NCBI GenBank assembly: GCA_937927695.1
Contig: CALBRU010000093.1
Coordinates: 1-18,078 of the forward strand
Length of the DNA stretch: 18,078 nucleotides
DNA from: an uncultured Thiomonas sp.
GTDB taxonomy: Bacteria > Pseudomonadota > Gammaproteobacteria > Burkholderiales > Burkholderiaceae_C
Reading direction: 5' to 3'
A program made the position numbers and the translations under genes. Of the stretch, positions 1 to 6,097 are shown in pieces (the stretch's first letter is position 1; each line of letters begins with the position of its first letter). Under the pieces are notes generated by a model. It was not told where the DNA came from and made no database searches. It saw only the letters and a program-made list of their open reading frames with translations.

Positions 1-930
1 ATCACCGTGGGCTACAACTACATCCACGGTGAGATTTTCGAGGACTACGACCGGTTCGAACAAGCGCTGCAACAAGCGCGCGATGCAGGTTATCTGGGCG
101 ACAACATCCTGGGCAGCAACTTCAGCTTCCAGTTGCATGCGTCGCATGGTTTTGGCGCCTACATCTGCGGCGAGGAAACCGCGCTGCTCGAATCGCTCGA
201 AGGCAAGAAGGGCCAACCGCGCTTCAAGCCGCCCTTCCCCGCGAGCTTCGGTCTGTATGGCAAGCCCACGACGATCAACAACACCGAGACTTTTGCCGCG
301 GTGCCGTGGATCATCCGCAATGGCGGCCAGGCTTATCTCGAGGTGGGCAAACCCAACAACGGCGGCACCAAGATTTATTCGGTGTCTGGTGACGTCGCCA
401 AACCGGGCAACTACGAAGTGCCTATGGGCACGCCGTTTGCCAAATTGCTTGAACTCGCTGGGGGCATGCGCGAAGGGCGCGAGCTCAAGGCTGTGATTCC
501 CGGCGGATCATCCGCTCCGGTGCTGCCCGCCAGCATCATGATGGACTGCACCATGGATTACGACTCCATCGCCAAGGCAGGTTCCATGCTGGGTTCGGGC
601 GCGGTAATTGTGCTCAACGATACCCGCTGCATGGTGAAGTCGCTGATGCGTCTGTCCTACTTCTACCAGCATGAGTCTTGCGGTCAATGCACGCCCTGTC
701 GCGAGGGCACGGGCTGGCTGTACCGCGTGGTGCACCGCATCGAAAATGGCCAGGGACGGATGGAAGACCTCGACCTGCTCAACTCGGTGTCCGACAACAT
801 CGCTGGGCGCACCATTTGCGCGCTGGGCGATGCGGCGGCCATGCCGGTGAAGTCGTTCGTGAAGCACTTCCGGTCTGAGTTCGAGCATCACATCACCCAC
901 AAAACCTGCCTCGTGCCAGCCTATGTTTGA
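1..930 (+). CDS. nuoF: NADH-quinone oxidoreductase subunit F, 5'-truncated by window
   Basis: This is the NADH-oxidising, FMN-binding subunit of respiratory complex I, in the peripheral arm on the cytoplasmic side. The reading frame is open from base 1, so the true start lies upstream; 309 residues are visible, and by comparison with family lengths of about 430-445 roughly 120-130 N-terminal residues, including the first glycine-rich nucleotide-binding stretch, are missing. Visible motifs are GAYICGEETALLESLEG (FMN/NADH site region) and the N3 [4Fe-4S] ligands in ESCGQCTPCREG, at visible residues C227, C230, C233, with the fourth ligand C273 in TICALGD, matching C-x2-C-x2-C-x39-C. The gene ends with TGA and is followed after 38 bp by nuoG. 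An in-frame GTG at position 7 is not a credible start because conserved sequence runs through it. Confidence 0.97.
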   Translation: MTVGYNYIHGEIFEDYDRFEQALQQARDAGYLGDNILGSNFSFQLHASHGFGAYICGEETALLESLEGKKGQPRFKPPFPASFGLYGKPTTINNTETFAAVPWIIRNGGQAYLEVGKPNNGGTKIYSVSGDVAKPGNYEVPMGTPFAKLLELAGGMREGRELKAVIPGGSSAPVLPASIMMDCTMDYDSIAKAGSMLGSGAVIVLNDTRCMVKSLMRLSYFYQHESCGQCTPCREGTGWLYRVVHRIENGQGRMEDLDLLNSVSDNIAGRTICALGDAAAMPVKSFVKHFRSEFEHHITHKTCLVPAYV

Positions 931-968
931 GCCGCTCTTTGTCCCGATTCTGCGCAGGACGCACCATC

Positions 969-3392
969 ATGGTTGAACTTGAAATCGACGGTCAAAAAGT
1001 CCAGGTGCCTGAGGGCGCCATGGTCATGGATGCGGCCACGCAACTCGGCATCTATGTGCCGCATTTTTGCTATCACCATAAGCTGACCATCGCCGCTAAT
1101 TGCCGCATGTGTCTGGTCGATGTGGAAAAGGCGCCCAAGCCGCTGCCGGCCTGCGCCACCCCGGCCGCGCAGGGCATGGTCGTGCGCACCCATTCCGAGC
1201 GTGCGCTTCAGGCGCAGAAAGGGGTGATGGAGTTTCTGCTCATCAACCATCCGCTCGACTGCCCGATCTGCGACCAGGGCGGTGAGTGCCAATTGCAGGA
1301 TCTGGCCGTGGGCTATGGCGGCTCGGCCTCGCGCTACACCGAAGAAAAGCGTGTCATCTTCCACAAGGACGCTGGCCCGCTCATCGCTATGGAAGAGATG
1401 AGCCGCTGCATCCAGTGCACGCGCTGCGTGCGCTTCGGCCAGGAAATTGCCGGCATCATGGAACTGGGCATGGCCAACCGTGGCGAGCATTCCGAAATCA
1501 TGACCTTCGTCGGCAGCACGGTCGATTCCGAGCTGTCGGGCAATATGATCGACATCTGCCCGGTCGGCGCGCTCACCAGCAAGCCGTTTCGCTACAGCGC
1601 CCGCACCTGGGAACTGTCGCGCCGCGCTTCTATAAGCCCGCACGACAGCGTGGGCGCCAACCTCATCGTGCAGGTCAAGGGCGACCGCGTGATGCGCGTG
1701 CTGCCGCAAGAGAACGAAGCCGTCAACGAATGCTGGATCTCCGACCGTGATCGTTTCGCCTACGAAGGGCTCAACAGCGAGGAACGATTGACCACGCCGC
1801 AGATCCGCGAAAACGGGCAGTGGAAGCAGGTTGACTGGCAAACCGCGCTCGACTTTACCGTGCAAGGCCTGCGTCGCGCCATGGGGCAGGAGGGCGGTGC
1901 CGCGCTGGCAGCCCTGGCCGTGCCCACCAGCACGGTGGAAGAGCTGTATTTGTTGAAAAAACTGCTGACCGCGCTGGGCAGCAACAGCCTGGACACCCGT
2001 CTGCGTCAGAGCGATTTTTCCGGTGATGCCAACGCAGCGGCCGTTCCCTGGCTGGGCATGCCGATTGCCGATATGGGGCAACTGCAGGGCGCTCTGTTCA
2101 TCGGCAGCACCTTGCGCAAGGAGCAGCCGCTGCTGTCGGCGCGCGTGCGGCAAGCGGCCAAGGCCGGGGCCAAAATTTCCACCTTGCACGCGGCAAACGA
2201 CGATTGGCTCATGCCCCTGCACGCACGCATTGCCGCTGCTCCCAGTCTATGGGTTGCCGAGCTGGCCGGGGTGGCGCGTGCCGTGGCTCAGGCCAAAGGC
2301 ATCGAGGCGCCGGCCGGTCTTCAGGCCGTGGCGACGCCGAGTGCTCAGGCTCAGGCGGTCGCGGCCAGCCTGCTGGGCGGCGAACACAAGGCCGTGTTCC
2401 TGGGCGACTCAGCCGTGCAACATCCGCAGGCTGCGACGCTGCGCGCCCTGGCGCAGTGGATCGCGCGTGAGGTCGGCGGCGTCTGCGGCGATCTGACCGA
2501 GGCGGGCAACACGGTGGGCGCCGCGCTGCTGGGGGTTTCGCCCCTGGCTCCGGGCCGCGATGTCGCCAAAATCATTGCCCAGCCGCCGCGCGCCATGATG
2601 CTGTTCGGCGTCGAGCCGGAGGAAGACAGCGCAAACTCGGTCGCCTTGCACAAAGCGTTGGAGCAGGCCGAGTTCATCGTGTCGTTCAGCCCCTTTGTTG
2701 ATGCGGCTGAGGGCTACGCGCAGGTCATGCTGCCGATCGCACCCTACACCGAAACGGCGGGCAGTCTGGTCAATGCCGAAGGTCGGCTGCAGAGCTTCAA
2801 CCCTGTCGTACAGCCTCTGGGTGAGACTCGTCCCGGATGGAAAGTGCTGCGCGTGCTGGGCAATTTGTTCGAACTGCAGGGCTTCGACTACCAGAGTGCT
2901 GCGGAGGTTCGCACTGAGGCCTTCGCGGGCCTGGGTGGCGTTGATCAAGGCGGCGCTGACCAGATCGCCGCTCGTCTGGCCCAGTCCTCGCCCCTGGACT
3001 TGCCATCTGAGCTGCCTGCCACGGCGGCACCCGCGATTGAACGGTTTGCGCCGGTGCCGATCTATTCAAGCGACGCCATCGTGCGTCGCGCGCCCAGCCT
3101 GCAACGCACACGCGATGCGCGCAACGCCCGCATGGTGGGAGTGTCTACCGCCCTGTGGGAGCAACTCGGTCTGCAGAACGGCGATTCGGTGCGCGTGAAG
3201 GTTGATGCGCAAAGCGTGGTGTTGCCCGCGCGCTGTGACGACGCGCTGGCCCCCACCGTGGTCAGCATTGCTGCGGCCTGGGCCGAAGCGGCGCCCTTGG
3301 GTGCGCCCGGAGCGATGTCTGGTGCTATTCAGATCGAGCGGGTGAGCGCCGTGGCCACCGTTCCTGCCGCTGCAAGCCCTGAAAAGGTCTGA
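969..3392 (+). CDS. nuoG: NADH-quinone oxidoreductase subunit G
   Basis: Large Fe-S subunit of the complex I peripheral arm, 807 residues. It passes electrons from the NuoEF module toward NuoI. The N-terminal ferredoxin-like [2Fe-2S] site uses C34, C45, C48 and C62. The His-Cys3 cluster N5 uses H94, C98, C101 and C107 (HPLDCPICDQGGEC). Cluster N4 uses C147, C150, C153 and C197. The C-terminal two thirds is the molybdopterin-oxidoreductase-like fold without cofactor ligands. After ARTWELSRR, the place where E. coli and Thermus carry the extra N7 cluster ligands reads ASISPHDSVGANL with no cysteine, so N7 is absent. The frame extends upstream to a TTG at 927 overlapping the nuoF stop, but I chose ATG 969 because MVELEIDGQ is the normal family start and AGGA at 956-959 sits at a usable distance. 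Confidence 0.97.
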   Translation: MVELEIDGQKVQVPEGAMVMDAATQLGIYVPHFCYHHKLTIAANCRMCLVDVEKAPKPLPACATPAAQGMVVRTHSERALQAQKGVMEFLLINHPLDCPICDQGGECQLQDLAVGYGGSASRYTEEKRVIFHKDAGPLIAMEEMSRCIQCTRCVRFGQEIAGIMELGMANRGEHSEIMTFVGSTVDSELSGNMIDICPVGALTSKPFRYSARTWELSRRASISPHDSVGANLIVQVKGDRVMRVLPQENEAVNECWISDRDRFAYEGLNSEERLTTPQIRENGQWKQVDWQTALDFTVQGLRRAMGQEGGAALAALAVPTSTVEELYLLKKLLTALGSNSLDTRLRQSDFSGDANAAAVPWLGMPIADMGQLQGALFIGSTLRKEQPLLSARVRQAAKAGAKISTLHAANDDWLMPLHARIAAAPSLWVAELAGVARAVAQAKGIEAPAGLQAVATPSAQAQAVAASLLGGEHKAVFLGDSAVQHPQAATLRALAQWIAREVGGVCGDLTEAGNTVGAALLGVSPLAPGRDVAKIIAQPPRAMMLFGVEPEEDSANSVALHKALEQAEFIVSFSPFVDAAEGYAQVMLPIAPYTETAGSLVNAEGRLQSFNPVVQPLGETRPGWKVLRVLGNLFELQGFDYQSAAEVRTEAFAGLGGVDQGGADQIAARLAQSSPLDLPSELPATAAPAIERFAPVPIYSSDAIVRRAPSLQRTRDARNARMVGVSTALWEQLGLQNGDSVRVKVDAQSVVLPARCDDALAPTVVSIAAAWAEAAPLGAPGAMSGAIQIERVSAVATVPAAASPEKV

Positions 3393-3393
3393 G

Positions 3394-3486
3394 ATGAAAT
3401 ACTCGTGGCCCTCACAAAGTTCGCAAAGTTTTCCCTCTCCCAAGGGGAATGAAGCGCGCCTGGCGCGATCCTACGCATTCTGCTGA
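3394..3486 (+). other. Candidate 30-codon coupling ORF filling the nuoG-nuoH gap
   Basis: An ATG starts 1 bp after the nuoG stop and opens 30 codons that end in TGA 2 bp before the nuoH ATG, so it occupies almost the whole gap. The predicted peptide begins MKYSWPSQSSQSF and ends ARLARSYAFC; it has no recognisable domain. AAGG at 3384-3387 lies about 6 bp before this ATG, a reasonable Shine-Dalgarno, whereas nuoH has no purine-rich site close to its own start. Inference: ribosomes leaving nuoG could translate this ORF and re-initiate at nuoH. Alternatively the peptide is accidental and the stretch is a palindromic intergenic element. Conservation is unknown. Confidence 0.25.
3431..3467. repeat. 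Two small palindromes in the nuoG-nuoH gap
   Basis: Two adjacent inverted repeats are visible. TTCCC at 3431-3435 pairs with GGGAA at 3445-3449, and CGCGCC at 3455-3460 pairs exactly with GGCGCG at 3462-3467 around a single T. No T-run follows, so this is not an intrinsic terminator. The stretch resembles short dispersed intergenic palindromes found in many GC-rich betaproteobacteria, but one copy in one window cannot prove a repeat family. Confidence 0.4.
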
Positions 3487-3488
3487 CC

Positions 3489-4550
3489 ATGCTCGAATCC
3501 TTCAACCAAGGCGGACTTTCCCTGCTCGGGCCGATTGCCTGGCCGATCGTCTGGAACCTGATCAAGATCGTCGTCATCGTCGCGCCGCTGATGGGGGCCG
3601 TCGCTTATCTGACACTCTGGGAGCGCAAGCTGATCGGCTGGATCCAGATCCGCATCGGCCCCAACCGCGTCGGCCCCATCGGCCTGCTGCAGCCCATCGC
3701 CGACGGTCTCAAGCTGCTGCTCAAGGAAATCGTCATTCCGTTCCGCTCGAACAAGCGTCTGTTCCTGTTGGGGCCGGTGATGACCATCATGCCGGCCTTG
3801 GCCGCCTGGGCGGTCATTCCCTTCGGTCCGGACGTCGCCTTGGCCAATGTCAACGCCGGACTGCTCCTGCTGCTGGCGCTCACATCTCTTGAGGTCTATG
3901 GCGTGATCATCGCCGGTTGGGCGTCGAACTCCAAATACGCCTTCCTGGGCGCCATGCGCGCTTCGGCGCAGATGGTGAGTTACGAGATCGCGATGGGTTT
4001 CGCCATGGTCATCGTGCTCATGGTGTCCGGCAGTCTGAACATGACCGAAATCGTGATGGGGCAGACCCACGGCACTTTTGCCTCCATGGGCCTGAACTTC
4101 CTCTCCTGGAACTGGCTGCCGCTGCTGCCCATTTTCGTGGTGTATTTCATCGCTGGGGTGGCCGAGACCAATCGCGCGCCGTTCGACGTGGTCGAGGGCG
4201 AATCGGAAATCGTTGCCGGCCACATGGTCGAGTATTCGGGTATGGCCTTTGCCATGTTCTTCCTGGCCGAATACGCGAACATGATCCTGATCTCCATCCT
4301 CTCCACGGTCATGTTCCTGGGCGGATGGGATGCGCCGGTGGCCTTCCTCGGTTTCATTCCGGGATGGATCTGGTTGGGCATCAAGACCTTTGTCGTGGTC
4401 AGCATGTTTCTCTGGTTGCGGGCCACTTTCCCGCGCTATCGCTACGACCAGATCATGCGTCTGGGCTGGAAGATTTTCATTCCCGTCACCCTGATCTGGC
4501 TCGTCGTGGTGGCCGCCTGGATGCAAACCCCCTGGAATATCTGGAAGTGA
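3489..4550 (+). CDS. nuoH: NADH-quinone oxidoreductase subunit H
   Basis: Membrane subunit at the junction of the two arms of complex I; it forms most of the quinone chamber and starts the proton-transfer path. 353 residues, a usual family length, with about eight hydrophobic helices. Diagnostic stretches are WERKLIGWIQIRIGPNRVGP (residues 44-63) and ETNRAPFDVVEGESEIVAG starting at E226, the conserved acidic loop facing quinone. The start MLESFNQGG at ATG 3489 precedes the first transmembrane helix; no good Shine-Dalgarno is visible, and a short ORF ends 2 bp before it. nuoI follows after 9 bp. Confidence 0.97.
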   Translation: MLESFNQGGLSLLGPIAWPIVWNLIKIVVIVAPLMGAVAYLTLWERKLIGWIQIRIGPNRVGPIGLLQPIADGLKLLLKEIVIPFRSNKRLFLLGPVMTIMPALAAWAVIPFGPDVALANVNAGLLLLLALTSLEVYGVIIAGWASNSKYAFLGAMRASAQMVSYEIAMGFAMVIVLMVSGSLNMTEIVMGQTHGTFASMGLNFLSWNWLPLLPIFVVYFIAGVAETNRAPFDVVEGESEIVAGHMVEYSGMAFAMFFLAEYANMILISILSTVMFLGGWDAPVAFLGFIPGWIWLGIKTFVVVSMFLWLRATFPRYRYDQIMRLGWKIFIPVTLIWLVVVAAWMQTPWNIWK

Positions 4551-4559
4551 GGCAGAACC

Positions 4560-5048
4560 ATGGCCGCTTTGCGTGACACCTTCAACAGCTTTTTTCTGGT
4601 CGAACTCTTCAAGGGTCTGGCGCTGACGGGCAAGTACGCCTTCAAGAGCAAGATCACGGTGCAATACCCGGAAGAGAAAACGCCGCTGTCGCCGCGTTTT
4701 CGCGGCCTGCATGCGCTGCGCCGCTACCCCAATGGCGAAGAGCGTTGCATTGCCTGCAAGCTGTGCGAGGCCGTGTGCCCGGCACTGGCCATCACCATCG
4801 AATCGGAGCAGCGCGACGATGGCACCCGCCGCACCACCCGCTACGACATTGATCTGACCAAGTGCATCTTCTGTGGGTTGTGCGAAGAAAGCTGCCCGGT
4901 CGACTCCATCGTCGAAACCTCTATTTTTGAATACCACGGCGAAAAACGCGGCGATCTCTACTTCACCAAGGAAATGCTGCTGGCCGTGGGAGACCGCTAT
5001 GAAAAAGACATCGCCGCCACCAAGGAGGCCGACGCCCCATACCGCTGA
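4560..5048 (+). CDS. nuoI: NADH-quinone oxidoreductase subunit I (2x[4Fe-4S])
   Basis: Ferredoxin-like subunit carrying clusters N6a and N6b, which hand electrons to terminal cluster N2 next to the quinone site. 162 residues, the short alpha/beta-proteobacterial and mitochondrial TYKY-like form. Two full ligand sets are present: C63, C66, C69, C73 (CIACKLCEAVCP) and C102, C105, C108, C112 (CIFCGLCEESCP). The N-terminus (FNSFFLVELFKGLALTGKYAF) is the amphipathic segment that lies on the membrane. GAGG at 4549-4552, overlapping the nuoH stop, is 7 bp from ATG 4560 and supports that start. Translation is probably coupled to nuoH. A 98 bp structured gap follows before nuoJ. Confidence 0.97.
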   Translation: MAALRDTFNSFFLVELFKGLALTGKYAFKSKITVQYPEEKTPLSPRFRGLHALRRYPNGEERCIACKLCEAVCPALAITIESEQRDDGTRRTTRYDIDLTKCIFCGLCEESCPVDSIVETSIFEYHGEKRGDLYFTKEMLLAVGDRYEKDIAATKEADAPYR

Positions 5049-5056
5049 TCGCTAAA

Positions 5057-5076
5057 GCCCGCCGCAAGGCATGGGC
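5057..5076 (+). other. Bulged stem-loop with GCAA tetraloop after nuoI
   Basis: GCCC (5057-5060) pairs with GGGC (5073-5076) and GCC (5061-5063) pairs with GGC (5068-5070), giving seven G-C pairs capped by a GCAA (GNRA) loop at 5064-5067, with a two-base AT bulge on the 3' side. It begins 8 bp after the nuoI stop. No T-tract follows, so an intrinsic terminator is unlikely; an mRNA stability or processing element, or a decayed terminator, is possible. Seen by eye only, without an energy calculation. Confidence 0.5.
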
Positions 5077-5113
5077 GGACTCTGGCGATTGTCCCCACTG
5101 TTTCTAGGCCGAC

Positions 5114-5134
5114 GGCTTGCGCTGCGGCAAGGCC
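5114..5134 (+). other. Stem-loop just upstream of nuoJ start
   Basis: GGC (5114-5116) pairs with GCC (5132-5134) and TTGC (5117-5120) with GCAA (5127-5130), with one bulged G (5131) and a six-base loop. It ends 12 bp before the nuoJ ATG and contains the only AAGG near that start, so folding would hide the best candidate ribosome-binding sequence. This may set nuoJ expression relative to nuoI; this is inference. Confidence 0.4.
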
Positions 5135-5146
5135 CTTGTTGTGACC

Positions 5147-5776
5147 ATGGACGTTCAAACCATCCTGTTCTACCTGTTCTCCGCCGTGCTGCTGTTTGCA
5201 GCTCTGCGTGTGATCACGGCGCGTAACCCGGTGCACTCTGCGCTCTATCTGGTGCTGGCGTTTTTCCAGATGTCGGCTATCTGGCTGCTGCTGCGCGCAG
5301 AGTTTCTCGCCATCGTGCTGGTCTTGGTGTACGTCGGCGCGGTGATGGTGCTGTTCCTTTTTGTGGTGATGATGCTCGACATCAACCTCGACAGCATTCG
5401 CAAGGGTTTCTGGCGCTACTTTCCTGTAGCAGCGCTCGTGGGTGTGCTCATCGTTCTCGAAATGGCGGCAGTGTTGATGCAGGGCTTCCAGATCGGCGGC
5501 ATGACGCGCGCCGCGCAGGTTGGAGCGGCGGCATCTGCCGACAATCCGCTCACTCACCTGTCCAACACCCGCGCGCTGGGCGTGGTGCTCTACTCGCAAT
5601 ACCTGTTTGCCGTGGAAATTGCTGCGGTCATCCTGCTGGTGGCCATCATCGCGGCCATTGCACTCACCCTGCGCAAACGCAAGGACGTGCGGCACATGCC
5701 GGCATCCGAGCAGATCAAGGCCCGCCGCGAAGACCGCGTGCGGCTGGTGTCCATGCCCGCCCAACCCAAGGAGTAA
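5147..5776 (+). CDS. nuoJ: NADH-quinone oxidoreductase subunit J
   Basis: Integral membrane subunit of complex I, part of the E-channel region between NuoH/NuoA and NuoK. 209 residues with five hydrophobic helices: about 3-24, 28-50, 53-77, 90-111 and a C-terminal one before the basic tail. Helix 3 carries VYVGAVMVLFLFVVMML, including Y62 and G64, the conserved stretch that forms the pi-bulge in known structures. The frame is open upstream to a TTG at 5117, but ATG 5147 (MDVQTILFYLFS) matches the family start. The ribosome-binding site is weak and a stem-loop lies just before it. AAGGAG near the 3' end serves nuoK, 3 bp downstream. Confidence 0.95.
   Translation: MDVQTILFYLFSAVLLFAALRVITARNPVHSALYLVLAFFQMSAIWLLLRAEFLAIVLVLVYVGAVMVLFLFVVMMLDINLDSIRKGFWRYFPVAALVGVLIVLEMAAVLMQGFQIGGMTRAAQVGAAASADNPLTHLSNTRALGVVLYSQYLFAVEIAAVILLVAIIAAIALTLRKRKDVRHMPASEQIKARREDRVRLVSMPAQPKE
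5768..5773 (+). promoter_or_regulatory. Strong Shine-Dalgarno for nuoK
   Basis: AAGGAG lies inside the last codons of nuoJ, 6 bp before the nuoK ATG. It is the clearest ribosome-binding site in the nuo part of the window and fixes the nuoK start. Confidence 0.8.
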
Positions 5777-5779
5777 GCC

Positions 5780-6094
5780 ATGCTCGGTTCACTCACCCTG
5801 GCGCATTACCTGGTGCTCGGCGCCATTCTGTTTGCCATCTCGGTCGTCGGCATTTTTCTCAACCGCCGCAACCTCATCGTCATCCTCATGGCCATTGAGC
5901 TCATGCTGCTGGCGGTGAATCTGAATTTCATCGCCTTCTCGCACTACCTGCAGGATTTTGGCGGACAGGTATTCGTGTTCTTCATCCTCACCGTCGCAGC
6001 GGCGGAGTCGGCCATCGGTCTGGCCATTCTGGTGGTGCTGTTCCGCAACCTCAACACCATCGACGTCGAAGATCTCGACCAACTCAAGGGCTGA
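5780..6094 (+). CDS. nuoK: NADH-quinone oxidoreductase subunit K
   Basis: Small Mrp-related membrane subunit of complex I, 104 residues against about 100 in the family, with three transmembrane helices. The two conserved buried glutamates of the proton path are present: E40 in LMAIELMLLAVNLNF and E76 in TVAAAESAIGLAI (equivalent to E. coli E36 and E72). The start is fixed by AAGGAG 6 bp upstream. It lies 3 bp after nuoJ and 3 bp before nuoL, so the three are almost certainly translated in a coupled way. Confidence 0.97.
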   Translation: MLGSLTLAHYLVLGAILFAISVVGIFLNRRNLIVILMAIELMLLAVNLNFIAFSHYLQDFGGQVFVFFILTVAAAESAIGLAILVVLFRNLNTIDVEDLDQLKG

Positions 6095-6097
6095 TCG

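Noticed and set aside
3471..4937. Long minus-strand open frames across the nuo genes (also 5789-7027, 8083-9639 and others)
   Set aside because: They lie antisense to well-supported nuo genes, are full of His, Gln, Asp and Arg as expected of GC-rich antisense frames, and show no domain or start signal.
5071..5226. A 51-codon ORF in the nuoI-nuoJ gap running into nuoJ
   Set aside because: Its AAGG is too close to the ATG, most of its length overlaps nuoJ in another frame, and the peptide looks like an out-of-frame shadow.
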